64,000 nucleotides of DNA, taken from positions 1-64,000 of the forward strand of contig NZ_JACFPL010000002.1 of the NCBI RefSeq assembly GCF_016102005.1. Reading direction: 5' to 3'. The notes beneath the pieces are model-generated. The model made no database searches and was not told the DNA's origin. It saw nothing but the letters and a program-made list of their open reading frames with translations. This document shows, piece by piece, positions 7,966 to 17,295 of this stretch (position 1 is its first letter; every line of letters begins with the position of its first letter). A program made the translations under genes and the position numbers. This DNA comes from Bifidobacterium choladohabitans. GTDB taxonomy: Bacteria; Actinomycetota; Actinomycetes; Actinomycetales; Bifidobacteriaceae.

Positions 7966-9387
7966 TTTGCGATTTCTGAGAGCGGCGCAGGGCGGCCAAG
8001 ACTAGCAGAACCTCAAGGGCGACGATGATTAATAACAGAATCAGTGCATGCTGTGAGCCGTTGATGGTGCCCAGTCGTCTGTCTGCGACTGCGGCCTGGC
8101 CTGCTGCGACGATGGTGGCCCCCAGGCTGCTGCCGATGGCTGCTGCGAACTGCTGGACGGTGTTGAAGATGGCGTTGCCGTCGGCCTGCTGCTCCTGGCT
8201 CAGTCGGTGCAGGCCGTTGGTCATGATGTTGCCCAAGCTCAGCCCGATGCCCAGCATGAAGAAAATATAGAGTATTAGGATGGCCAGGACTGTCAGATGG
8301 CGGGCCGCGAGAGCGAATCCCAAGAGGCCGATCAGGGCCACACAACTGCCGCTGATGATGGGGATGCGTGGACCAAGCTGATCGTAGAGCCTGCCGGAGA
8401 GCGGGGCCAGAACGGCTCCGATTGCCGCACCCAGCAGCACCACTAGCCCGGCCTGTAGCGAGGTGCAGTCATCAACCAGTTGCAGGTGGTTGGGCAGGAT
8501 AAATGAGAGGGCCAAGGCGCTGATCTCGAAGAGGATGTAGGCACCGACATGCAGGGAGAAGCGGCTGTCTTTGAACAGGCGCACGTCGATGATTGGTTGG
8601 GCCTGATGCCGGGCGTGGAGGGTGAACGCTGCCAAGGCGATAAGTCCAGGGCCAGCGCTCTGCCGAATCTCCAGGAGAGCCATCCTGCCGACGCGTTGCT
8701 GATGCCGAAGATCAGACCTGCAAAGCCCAGGACCATAAGGAATATGTCAATCGGCTCCAGTCCGGCCTGGTTGCCATCTGCCGCCACCGGAACCGAAGGT
8801 ATGCAGGCCAGGCCCGTCACCAGTGAGATCAGCAGTACGGGAATCAGAATGATGAAGACGAAACGCCATCCGATGGTGGTCGCTACCAGACCGCCGAAGG
8901 TGGGGCCGACGGCTGGTCCGATGGCCGTAATCAGGGTGCCTACACCCATCATGGTGCCGATGCGCTTTGTCGGAACCTCCTGGAGGATGATGTTGAACAT
9001 CAGGGGCAGGGCGATGCTGGTTCCCAGCCCCTGTATGGCCCTTCCCGGCAGCAGGAGGGGAAAGACCGGAGCCAGTGCGTCGGTTACCAGTCCGGTCAGG
9101 AAAAGCAGGTTGGCGCACAGAAAGAGGGTCCGGCTCCGGAATCGGCGCTTCAGGGCCGCCGAGAGCGTGGTGATGGAGGCGACGACCAGCAGGTAGAGGG
9201 TGGTCATCCATTGCACGCTGGAGGTCCCGATACCGAAGTGGCTCATGAGGGCCGGGAAGGTGATGTTCATGGCCGTTTCCACAATCACGCCGCAGAAGGA
9301 CATGATGCCGGTGGCCACCACCGCGCCTATTACCCTGCGGGGGATTGCTGTGTTTTGCGCTTGTTGCGTTGCTTGGGTTGCGCTCAT
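7958..9387 (-). pseudogene. DHA2-family MFS drug exporter, frameshifted
   Basis: A 14-helix-type proton-driven multidrug exporter split over two frames. The N-terminal part (from ATG 9387) reads well through GPAVGPTFGGLVA and the mid-protein GISNASAGWL, then loses sense near 8645-8650. The C-terminal part continues in another frame from about IALAAFTLHARHQAQPIIDV to RRSQKSQNA at 7958. Adding one G in CTGGACTT (minus strand) would restore ALGLIALAAF, as expected for the family. Either the gene is disrupted or the base is a sequencing error. It starts inside the marR stop (ATGA), so it is the regulated target of that gene. Confidence 0.8.
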
Positions 9388-9833
9388 GAGCGAGACTCCT
9401 TTCCAGCCTGGGAGGGATCGTCGGAATTCAAGGTGGTGAAATAGGCCAGCACGCGGTCGAAGGCAGCCAGATCCCGCTGATTGAACCGGCGCTCCGTCGC
9501 CTTTTGCTGGTTGTCGATATATGCCCGCACGGCTTTCTGCAGGCCCCGTGCCTTGGTGGTGGGTGCAATGATGCGTTGACGGCCGTCCCTGGGGTCCCGT
9601 TTGGCGGCGACCAGTCCGCTGGCCTCCATACGCTGCAGGATTTTGGTTGTTGTGGACGGGCGGATGTCGAATTCCATCTCGATGTCCCGCTGGGTGTGGT
9701 CCTGGGACTCTCCCAGGAAGTCGATGATGGACATCTGGGTGCCGGTCAGCCCGTACTTGGTCGCATAGGCATCCATGGACCGTGACATAAGGTTGGCCGC
9801 CCTTTTGATCCGCTTGCCGTAGTCTCCGCTCAA
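9384..9833 (-). CDS. MarR-family transcriptional regulator
   Basis: 149 residues, starting at TTG 9833 with GAGGAG five bases upstream. It has the winged-helix core typical of MarR: a dimerisation helix at the N-terminus, the recognition region DIRPSTTTKILQRMEASGLV (about residues 56-75) and the wing AKRDPRDGRQRII. MarR proteins usually repress a neighbouring efflux gene and release DNA when they bind a phenolic or drug ligand. The stop codon overlaps the exporter start (ATGA), so repressor and exporter form one transcript, a common autoregulated pair. Confidence 0.9.
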   Translation of the reverse strand: MSGDYGKRIKRAANLMSRSMDAYATKYGLTGTQMSIIDFLGESQDHTQRDIEMEFDIRPSTTTKILQRMEASGLVAAKRDPRDGRQRIIAPTTKARGLQKAVRAYIDNQQKATERRFNQRDLAAFDRVLAYFTTLNSDDPSQAGKESRS

Positions 9834-10238
9834 AGGCTCTCCTCGGTTAGATCGTTAGCTACCTAATGAATAATCTCCCGGGTATGGACAAGCTGTGCAG
9901 CATTGGATAATTGACCGCTTTGCCGGATCGCTTGTGCCGCAGCCAGCCTGAGGTTGCGGCTGCCTCGTATTGCCGGATTTCGGCAACAAATATCATCTTC
10001 TTGCTATGCAGGGAAAATGCCCGATTCCCGGGCTTACCGTATAGGCAAACAGAAGTCTTTCCTTCCGGCTCATATGTAGGTGGTTGGAAGCTGGCAACTC
10101 CCGCATGGCATGGTCTGCGACAGAGCAGTGCACGTAATCATGTCTCGTGACAGGGTCCTTATTTTGTAGCAATGGCGCCTTAAATGCCAGGACCCCGGGA
10201 TGAGCTGACGGGTGGACAGTCTGACTATTCAGAGAAGA
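9834..10238. promoter_or_regulatory. Divergent control region between marR and the GH30 gene
   Basis: Roughly 400 bases between divergent genes. Next to marR lie three related half-sites, GTTAG (9846-9850), GTTAG (9854-9858) and its complement CTAAT (9863-9867); TTAGCTACCTAA at 9855-9866 is a near-palindrome and a candidate MarR operator. Closer to the middle are small hairpins, TTGCCG/CGGCAA and GCAGCC/GGCTGC. No gene or RNA gene is evident. Promoters for the galactanase could not be assigned. Confidence 0.3.
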
Positions 10239-13200
10239 ATGAAGGTACAGGACATGAGCATATCCCACAGGGTACTTGCAGGATTGATGGCAGGGGCCGT
10301 TCTTCTGACTGGTGCATCGATGGCGACTCCAGCCATGGCATCGGAGGATGAGCAAACAATCAATGTGACGCCGAATCCCTGGTATGCCGATGGCCCCTTC
10401 CAGGGTTGGGGAACTTCCCTGGCATGGTTTGCCAATGCCACAGGCAACTATGGAGAACCCGGTTCAATCAGTCAATCCAGCGGAGACCCTCAGACCGATG
10501 CCAAGGCTTTGGCCTATGGGCGGCAACTTCGTGAGGATTTCTATACGAGCATCTTCGGTAAGGAGGGTCTTGGTCTCAACAAGGCTCGCTACAACATAGG
10601 CGGTGGCAATGCCTCGGACGTGGCATATGGTTATCCGTTCATGCGGCAAGGCGCCGCCATGCCCGGCTACTGGGCCCAGGACCCGGACGGCTCTTTGGGC
10701 CTTTACGGCGGTCTGGCGACGACGATGGCCAACAAGGCCGGCATTGATCGGGCTTTCGATCCTCACAGCGATGCCTCCTATGTGTGGGGATCCGCGACCT
10801 CTGATTCCCCACAGGCCCGCGACGTCAAGGCTCAGGAGTGGTGGCTGAAAAGGGGAGCTCAGAACCATGACATCGACCACGTCGAAGCCGCAGCCAACGC
10901 AGCTCCCTGGTTCATGACGGAAAGCGGGTATGTGAGCGGAGGTGATAGCGGGAATGCCAACAACCTTGCGGATGCGGACAAATTCGCACAGTATCTGGCT
11001 GCGGTAACCCGGCATCTGTCGCAGCTCCAGGCCGACAATGGGAACCGGGTTGGGGTCAATACAGTTGAGCCGCTCAACGAGTCGGAGACCGGATACTGGA
11101 GTTCGCCGCGAGGACGGGCTTCGGATGCTTGGCCAGCCGAGGACAGTGCTCTGATCGACCGATACTGGAATCGGTATTACCAGGGTAAGAACAAGGCTGT
11201 TACGCCATATACCACCGAGGTCAAAAAGCCCCAGGAGGGTATGCATGTCGATACTGGGACAGCCGGCAATGTCATACGCGCGCTCAGATCGGCTCTGGAT
11301 GCAGAAGGCCTGCAGCAGACTTTGGTTTCAGCTACCGATGCGACGGATTCAGGCCAGTTTGTCGATTCCTACCATCGCTATCCGCAGGATGTCAGGGATG
11401 CCATCGGCCAGTACAACACCCACGGGTATGGCACCAACCGCCAGCGGGCTGCCCGGGACATTGCCCAGGGGGATGGCAAAGCCTTGTCCATGAGCGAGGT
11501 GGATGGCTCCTGGCAATCCGGAGGCTTCAATCCCTATGGTTTCGACAATGCCTTGGGCATGGCCGGTAAGATCAACGCCGATGTCTACGCCTTGCAGTCC
11601 AGGGATTACACCTTCTGGCAAATCGGTGAGGACCTTTACAATGTGGCCACTGGCGACAAGGATATGAATGGCAACAGTGCCAATCCCAAGGGGGAGGACA
11701 CCAATTGGGGCACTGTCTTTCTCGATTATGATTGCTCGGTCGCCGGCGTTGACGGCAAGCTCTACTCTCGCAGGGAAGTGGACAACAATGGAGGCCAGAC
11801 CTCGGGAATTCGCCCCTGCCGGATCGTGGTCAACGCGAAGTACAATGCTGTTCGCGCCTACACCAAATTCATTCATCCAGGGGATTTCATCACCGCCAAT
11901 AACGCCACCAAGGACAATATGACCGCCAGCTCGGCAGATGGCAAGACCCAGACGGTGATACACCGTAACGGCAGCGATCAGCCGCAGACGCTGGTCATCG
12001 ATCTGTCAAACTACGGGGACATCGATTCCGACGCGAGCGGGAAGCTCTTCCTGACTACCGAACCTGATCATCAGCAGGATATATACACGGCTGATATGAG
12101 CTATATGAACAAGTACTCCAATAAGGAGCAGCCGCATGGAGTCACCATTGATGCGGCAGCCAAGACGGCCACAGTCAAACTGCCGGCCCGTTCCATCGCC
12201 TCCATACAGCTCACCGGCGTATCCGGGGTCTCCCCGCAGGCCCAGGTCAAGGATGGCAGCACGATTCAGCTTCAAGGGCAGCAGTCAGGAAAGATGCTCA
12301 CCGCGTCCTCCGATGGTCTTCTCATGCTTGAAGGCATGGCCAAGAATCCGGATCAGGGACGATCCCAGGCCTTCACTGTTCACAGCGTCGAGCCGTCTGC
12401 CGGCAGCCCTATGGTGCGTCGGTACCTGATCTCTTCTTCGGACGGGGACAAGTTCCTGTGTGCGGATGGCCGGATGCGGGCGGGTACCAGAGCATCGATC
12501 GGTACCGATGGACGGTTCATCTGGATGCTCAATACGGAAAATGGCAAGACCTTCAGTCTGGTCAACCAGGCAGACAAGGTTGCCCTGGACGTGACTGGTC
12601 AGCGGACTGATGCGGGTGCCACGATCGCTGTGGCAGAATCGACCGGTGCTGACAACCAAGGTTGGTACTTCAGATCTACGGAGCCGACCGGTGCCGAAAA
12701 GACTACGGTCCAGGTGCCGCTTGGCGGATTCGTGACCATGCCTCAAACTGTGATTCCCTATTATTCCTGGGGTCAGGGGGAGCCTGTACCAGTGGTCTGG
12801 AAGACCGAGGCCGTTGATGTGGGCAGAGAGGGAACCTATCAGGTTCAAGGCGTTGCCACTGATTTCTTCGGCAATACATTCCCTTGCCAGGCATCGGTTT
12901 TCGTGGGCGATCTTACCGTGACCGATCCTGCTTCCGCCACTATTTTCTTCGGTTCAGATGCCCGGGAGGCCCGCAAAGCGATGGAAGCCACCACCGTTTA
13001 CGCCCATGTCAAGGCTTCGCCGGCCATCAAGGTCGACCCTCATGCCGTCAGCTGGGATTGGGCTGATCTTCAAGGAAAGCTGGACCGGGCGCACGAGGGT
13101 GACGTGGTGCCTGTGAAAGGTACCCTGTCCGTAAGCGGAGGACGTTCCCTGCCCCTATCTTTCAGCCTGTATCTGGAGGCAGCCAAACCACAGAACGTGG

Positions 13201-14807
13201 CTGATGTCAGTTACAATCTGACCGTTACCGACCAAGACGTTGAGTATGGCAAGGAGGATCAGTGGAGGAAACTCACTGATGGCAATATGCGGGAGGAAGC
13301 CTGGGCGACATGGAATTCGGCCGGCAACTACCGCCATAGCCCAACTGCCAATCTTGACTTCGGGCAAGTGCGTCAGCTGGATCGGGTGGCCATCACATAC
13401 AAGGATCATCCGCCGGTGTCGGCCAAGGCTGAATACACCAACGATGGTGCCAACTGGAAGCCGCTGGGGAAGGTCGTCAACAACCCGCAGCCTGGTCAGA
13501 CCGTGACCTTCCAGGCAGCAGGGATGGTAGGGGCCAGCAAGGTCCGCATCGTCAACACGGTAGACAACGCCTGGATGGATGCGGCGGAAATCGAAGCCTG
13601 GGCCCGTCCATGGGTAGGCCCGGTCAGAAATCTGGCTTGGGGCGCCGGCACCCACTTCTCAGTCAACGTCCAGGATGGTGATACGGCTGGAAAAGCCATT
13701 GACGGACATGTCGCCTCGGGGTGGTCCACCCAGTCGGCATCTTCGGATGTCGATCCGACAGCCACCTTCAACTTCGACAAAATCCGGACTATCAGCCAGG
13801 TCAAGACCGTCTTCCACTGGGATGGGCGAGCATCCTGGCCAAAGTCGCAGACCTTGGAATATTGCGATCAATCCGACAACTGGCACCGGCTGGAAACCAA
13901 GACGGGATGGTATCTTCCCCAGGCCGGTGGTACTGATGCCTCCACAGAAGCCGATGCGCCTACGGTGACCTTCACCCTGGCCAGCCCTGTCCAGGCAAAG
14001 GCGGTGCGGCTTGTCAACAGTCTCCAGGACACCAAAACGTATATCAACGTGGCCGAGATTGAGGTAAACGGCACGGAGAGTATTTCGGCCTTCGAGCCTG
14101 AGCCAGGCAATGATGCCAACCTGGCTGATCTGCGCTTGGACGGACAAACCATTACAGATTTCTCGTCCGATCGCAATGATTATGTAGTCGATTTGCCGGT
14201 TGGCTCCGAAAGCAACCCGGTCTTGCAGGCCTTTAGCAGGGACAACGCAGCCAAGGTGGTTCGGACTGATGAAAGAACCGGGATTGGAGGCAAGAGCCTG
14301 ATTACCGTCACCTCTGCTGACGGTTCGCGCTCCAGGGTCTACTCGGTCCGCTACCGATCCTACGATTTGCAGGGTTTGCAGGTCGTCCCGCCAACGAAGA
14401 CCAGCTATGCCATCGGCGAGCGGTTTGACCCAAGCGGATTGGCGGTCAGTGCTGTGTATGTCTCAAAGGACACGAATCACACAGAAGTCACGCCTTTGAC
14501 CTTGGATGATCCCGAGCTGTCTTTGACGGGCTTTGACTCTACCGTGGCCGGCAAAAAGACCATTGTCGTGGCCTACCGCGGGGTGAACGCCAGCTTCAAT
14601 ATTTGTGTGAAGACCTTCGGGACGAATGCGTCCGGTATTGGCGCTGGGGGTTTGAACGGGAGCCATTCTCCGCTTGATGGACCTTCACATGCGGTTCTGG
14701 CGCATTCAGGAGCTTCGATAATCTCGGTAGCCCTGCTGATCGGAGCTCTGGCACTGACGTCGTTCGCGGCATTGCTCGGCAGGCGATACCTGTCAAGCAG
14801 ACGATAA
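10239..14807 (+). CDS. Secreted multi-domain GH30 endo-beta-1,6-galactanase
   Basis: About 1522 residues from ATG 10239 (GTG 10212 and ATG 10254 are alternatives). Signal peptide ends near AMA34. The GH30 subfamily-5-like barrel and its beta-sandwich span about 38-665; likely acid/base Glu281 in VEPLNESETG and nucleophile Glu420 in SMSEVDGSW. Then a ricin-type trefoil (about 667-817), an Ig-like Big_4-type domain (820-888), an unassigned beta region, two F5/8 discoidin/CBM32-like domains (about 990-1125 and 1127-1285), a cadherin-like beta-sandwich (1290-1375) and a bacterial Ig-like domain (1375-1455). The end has LAHSG (1487-1491), a membrane segment and RRYLSSRR, a degenerate sortase signal. 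The family releases beta-1,6-galactobiose from type II arabinogalactan. The ABC importer that follows probably takes up the product. Confidence 0.9.
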   Translation: MKVQDMSISHRVLAGLMAGAVLLTGASMATPAMASEDEQTINVTPNPWYADGPFQGWGTSLAWFANATGNYGEPGSISQSSGDPQTDAKALAYGRQLREDFYTSIFGKEGLGLNKARYNIGGGNASDVAYGYPFMRQGAAMPGYWAQDPDGSLGLYGGLATTMANKAGIDRAFDPHSDASYVWGSATSDSPQARDVKAQEWWLKRGAQNHDIDHVEAAANAAPWFMTESGYVSGGDSGNANNLADADKFAQYLAAVTRHLSQLQADNGNRVGVNTVEPLNESETGYWSSPRGRASDAWPAEDSALIDRYWNRYYQGKNKAVTPYTTEVKKPQEGMHVDTGTAGNVIRALRSALDAEGLQQTLVSATDATDSGQFVDSYHRYPQDVRDAIGQYNTHGYGTNRQRAARDIAQGDGKALSMSEVDGSWQSGGFNPYGFDNALGMAGKINADVYALQSRDYTFWQIGEDLYNVATGDKDMNGNSANPKGEDTNWGTVFLDYDCSVAGVDGKLYSRREVDNNGGQTSGIRPCRIVVNAKYNAVRAYTKFIHPGDFITANNATKDNMTASSADGKTQTVIHRNGSDQPQTLVIDLSNYGDIDSDASGKLFLTTEPDHQQDIYTADMSYMNKYSNKEQPHGVTIDAAAKTATVKLPARSIASIQLTGVSGVSPQAQVKDGSTIQLQGQQSGKMLTASSDGLLMLEGMAKNPDQGRSQAFTVHSVEPSAGSPMVRRYLISSSDGDKFLCADGRMRAGTRASIGTDGRFIWMLNTENGKTFSLVNQADKVALDVTGQRTDAGATIAVAESTGADNQGWYFRSTEPTGAEKTTVQVPLGGFVTMPQTVIPYYSWGQGEPVPVVWKTEAVDVGREGTYQVQGVATDFFGNTFPCQASVFVGDLTVTDPASATIFFGSDAREARKAMEATTVYAHVKASPAIKVDPHAVSWDWADLQGKLDRAHEGDVVPVKGTLSVSGGRSLPLSFSLYLEAAKPQNVADVSYNLTVTDQDVEYGKEDQWRKLTDGNMREEAWATWNSAGNYRHSPTANLDFGQVRQLDRVAITYKDHPPVSAKAEYTNDGANWKPLGKVVNNPQPGQTVTFQAAGMVGASKVRIVNTVDNAWMDAAEIEAWARPWVGPVRNLAWGAGTHFSVNVQDGDTAGKAIDGHVASGWSTQSASSDVDPTATFNFDKIRTISQVKTVFHWDGRASWPKSQTLEYCDQSDNWHRLETKTGWYLPQAGGTDASTEADAPTVTFTLASPVQAKAVRLVNSLQDTKTYINVAEIEVNGTESISAFEPEPGNDANLADLRLDGQTITDFSSDRNDYVVDLPVGSESNPVLQAFSRDNAAKVVRTDERTGIGGKSLITVTSADGSRSRVYSVRYRSYDLQGLQVVPPTKTSYAIGERFDPSGLAVSAVYVSKDTNHTEVTPLTLDDPELSLTGFDSTVAGKKTIVVAYRGVNASFNICVKTFGTNASGIGAGGLNGSHSPLDGPSHAVLAHSGASIISVALLIGALALTSFAALLGRRYLSSRR

Positions 14808-15251
14808 GGTCACTACGGGTTTCTTGGCATCTCACCTTACGCGCGGTTCTGGTTCACCAATGTTGCAATAGGCTAACCTGAACCGCGTTCAGGTGGTTAG
14901 TAGACAAACCTTTTTAAGTGAAAGCAATATTTCGATATTAGATAGCAGTTTTCATGTACGGAGCCTTGTAATTGTTTATAGACTGAAAGTACGTTAATGA
15001 TTGCACTATCAACGTAATGAAAAGAGGCACAAGGATGTGTGCATGTGAAAAACAGTCGTGACCGTTTACAGCAAAACATCTACATTCAACAGAGTTGTCT
15101 GAATGGCTGACAGTTTCTGACATCTCGATGCTCAACGGCCGGTTGCAGGGGCGTCCGTTCCCTCGATTCCGGGTTGTTGACCCAGTTCTTCTTCGTCGTT
15201 GTTGACAGTAGGGGGTTGGGTTCACGCAATCAGACATCTCAAAGGAGAATA
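14808..15251. other. Intergenic region ahead of the ABC importer
   Basis: About 440 bases without a gene on either strand, AT-rich in the first half. A TTGACA hexamer at 15202-15207 is a candidate -35 for the importer operon but the -10 at the proper distance (CGCAAT) is poor, as is common where an activator is needed. The AraC protein encoded at the end of the cluster is the obvious candidate activator. A strong AAAGGAG site precedes the first permease. Confidence 0.35.
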
Positions 15252-16190
15252 ATGACATTTTCCAAATCGGCGGCAGGGCCAGCTGATGTCGCGAACAATC
15301 AGCAGTCGAGCACCGTCAACAAGCACAGACGGGATTGGCGCGGTTGGAAGTTCATGGGGCCTTTCGCTGTGGCTTTCCTGCTGGTGTTCATCATCCCGAT
15401 CATCTACGCAATTTATATTTCTTTCTTTGAAAAACGAATGGTTGGCGGCACGGTTTTCGCCGGGCTCAGCAATTACAAACGTTTGTTCGCAGATGGTCAT
15501 TTCTGGAGTTCGGTCGGCCGTGTCAGTGCTTTTACGCTGATCCAGGCGCCGCTCTGCCTCTTTCTGGCAGCCTTGCTGGCTCTGGCGATTGACTCCATGA
15601 GATTGCACGGAACCAAGTTCTTCCGAATTTCCACCTTCCTGCCTTATGCCGTTCCTGCCGTCGTGTCCACGCTAATCTGGGGGTTCATGTACGGGGCCAA
15701 GTATGGACTGGTCGGCTCTTTCAATTCATGGACCGGCTTGCATCTGGACCTGCTGGCTTCCAATATTCTTCTGGTGTCTATCGGCAACATCGTGACCTGG
15801 GAATACACCGGCTACAACATGCTGATCTTTTATTCCTCCCTGTCTACGATTCCGCATTCGCTCTATGAGGCGGCGGCAATCGACGGGGCCAGCGAATGGC
15901 AGATCGTTAGGCGGATCAAGATGCCGGAGTTGCGTGGAAGTCTGGCCATCACCGTGATTTTCAGCATCATCGGCTCCTTCCAGCTGTTCAATGAACCCTC
16001 GATCATGCAGAACATGGTGCCTGGGAACACCATTACTAGCTACTACACGCCGAATATGTACGCCTACAGTCTGAGCTTCGCGGGCAACCAGTCGAATTAT
16101 GCCGCGGCCTTGGCCATTGTCATGGCGGTGATCACCATGGCGATCGCTTATGCGGTCCAGTTGAACAGTCTGAAGGAGCAGATGAAATGA
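15252..16190 (+). CDS. ABC sugar importer, permease 1 (MalF-type)
   Basis: 312 residues from ATG 15252 with AAAGGAG seven bases upstream. It has a cytoplasmic basic N-terminus and six predicted membrane segments beginning at FMGPFAVAFLLVFIIP. The loop EAAAIDGASEWQIVRRIKMP is the EAA motif that docks the ATPase. This is the inner-membrane channel half of a CUT1-type oligosaccharide importer. No ATPase gene is present in the cluster, so it must share an MsiK-like ATPase encoded elsewhere, as is usual in actinobacteria. The stop overlaps the next permease start by four bases. Confidence 0.95.
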   Translation: MTFSKSAAGPADVANNQQSSTVNKHRRDWRGWKFMGPFAVAFLLVFIIPIIYAIYISFFEKRMVGGTVFAGLSNYKRLFADGHFWSSVGRVSAFTLIQAPLCLFLAALLALAIDSMRLHGTKFFRISTFLPYAVPAVVSTLIWGFMYGAKYGLVGSFNSWTGLHLDLLASNILLVSIGNIVTWEYTGYNMLIFYSSLSTIPHSLYEAAAIDGASEWQIVRRIKMPELRGSLAITVIFSIIGSFQLFNEPSIMQNMVPGNTITSYYTPNMYAYSLSFAGNQSNYAAALAIVMAVITMAIAYAVQLNSLKEQMK

Positions 16191-17161
16191 CCTCTGACAT
16201 TTTGGATGAGACGCCTTCAGCGATTCGGGCGCGTGAACGCAGACGTGCCAAGCGAGTGGCCAGGGATGAAAGGGCGGAACGCAAACGCGCCGCAAAAAAC
16301 GGATTCTCCAATCCCGCGAACCCCCGTCGCTCGATGACGCTGACGCTGGTTACCGGCATCTTCGCTCTGTACTGCTTGTTTCCATTCGCCTATCTGATCA
16401 TCAACGCCACCAAGACGCAGTCTGACTTCACATCGACCTTCGGCCTCTGGTTTGGTCACACCTTCGCGCTTTGGGACAATATAACCACGGTCTTCACCTA
16501 TGAGGACGGCATCTTCGGACGTTGGCTTTTGAACACGCTGCTCTACGTGGTAGTGGGAGCGGGTGGCGCAACCGTACTGGCCATCATGGGCGGGTACGCT
16601 TTGGCCAAGTTCACGTTCCCTGGCCGCAAGGCAGTCTTCGCTGTTGTGCTGGGTTCCATCAGTGTGCCTGGCATTGCCCTGGCTGTTCCGCAGTTTCTTC
16701 TGTTCGCCAAGATGGGTTTGACCAATACGCCCTGGGCCATGATTCTGCCCAGCCTTATCAGTCCCTTCGGCCTGTACCTCATGTGGATATTCTCCGAGCA
16801 GGCTGTCCCTACAGAGCTCCTGGAGGCGGCCAGGGTTGACGGTGCGGGGGAGTTCAGAACCTTCCTGACCATCAGTCTGCCTCTGCTGGCTCCCGGAATC
16901 GTCACCACAGCCTTGTTCGCCATAGTGGCCACCTGGAATAACTACTTCCTGCCCCTGATCATGTTGAAGGATGCCAATTGGTACCCCCTGACCATCGGAC
17001 TGAACCAATGGAAGAACCAGGCCAACACTGCCGGCGGTCACGCCATACAGAATCTCGTCATCACCGGATCGCTGATCACTGTCATTCCTCTGATGATCGC
17101 TTTTCTGATTCTCCAGCGGTACTGGCAGTCCGGATTGGCTGCAGGTGCGGTCAAGGAATGA
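16187..17161 (+). CDS. ABC sugar importer, permease 2 (MalG-type)
   Basis: 324 residues, starting in an ATGA overlap with permease 1. A long charged cytoplasmic head, rich in Arg and Lys (about residues 12-48), precedes the first membrane helix; this is longer than in most MalG proteins. The EAA loop reads ELLEAARVDGAGEFRTFL, and the end (RYWQSGLAAGAVKE) is typical of the family. Together with permease 1 it forms the translocation pore. It is followed nine bases later by paired inverted repeats and then by the binding-protein gene. Confidence 0.95.
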   Translation: MTSDILDETPSAIRARERRRAKRVARDERAERKRAAKNGFSNPANPRRSMTLTLVTGIFALYCLFPFAYLIINATKTQSDFTSTFGLWFGHTFALWDNITTVFTYEDGIFGRWLLNTLLYVVVGAGGATVLAIMGGYALAKFTFPGRKAVFAVVLGSISVPGIALAVPQFLLFAKMGLTNTPWAMILPSLISPFGLYLMWIFSEQAVPTELLEAARVDGAGEFRTFLTISLPLLAPGIVTTALFAIVATWNNYFLPLIMLKDANWYPLTIGLNQWKNQANTAGGHAIQNLVITGSLITVIPLMIAFLILQRYWQSGLAAGAVKE

Positions 17162-17169
17162 ATGAATTT

Positions 17170-17211
17170 TGCGATTGCGGCCACTTAAACCAATCGCAGG
17201 GTGAGTGGCCG
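17170..17211 (+). repeat. Two interlocked 8-bp inverted repeats between permease and binding-protein genes
   Basis: Four exact blocks occur in the order A-B-A'-B': TGCGATTG (17170-17177), CGGCCACT (17178-17185), CAATCGCA (17191-17198), AGTGGCCG (17204-17211). A pairs with A' and B with B', but the pairings cross, so an RNA would either switch between two hairpins or form a pseudoknot-like fold. It begins nine bases after the permease stop and ends about 85 bases before the binding-protein ATG. It could stop or process the transcript, or act as DNA operators. Confidence 0.6.
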
Positions 17212-17295
17212 GGAAGGGAGTCTTTCGTCTGTCATGCGGCAAGGATTCATGCCAATAAAAGCTGATGAAAAGCACTAAGAGAAAAGAGTGATGTA

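Noticed and set aside
7645-9833. A prophage or insertion sequence around the Panacea cluster
   Set aside because: No integrase, transposase, terminal repeats or phage structural genes are visible.
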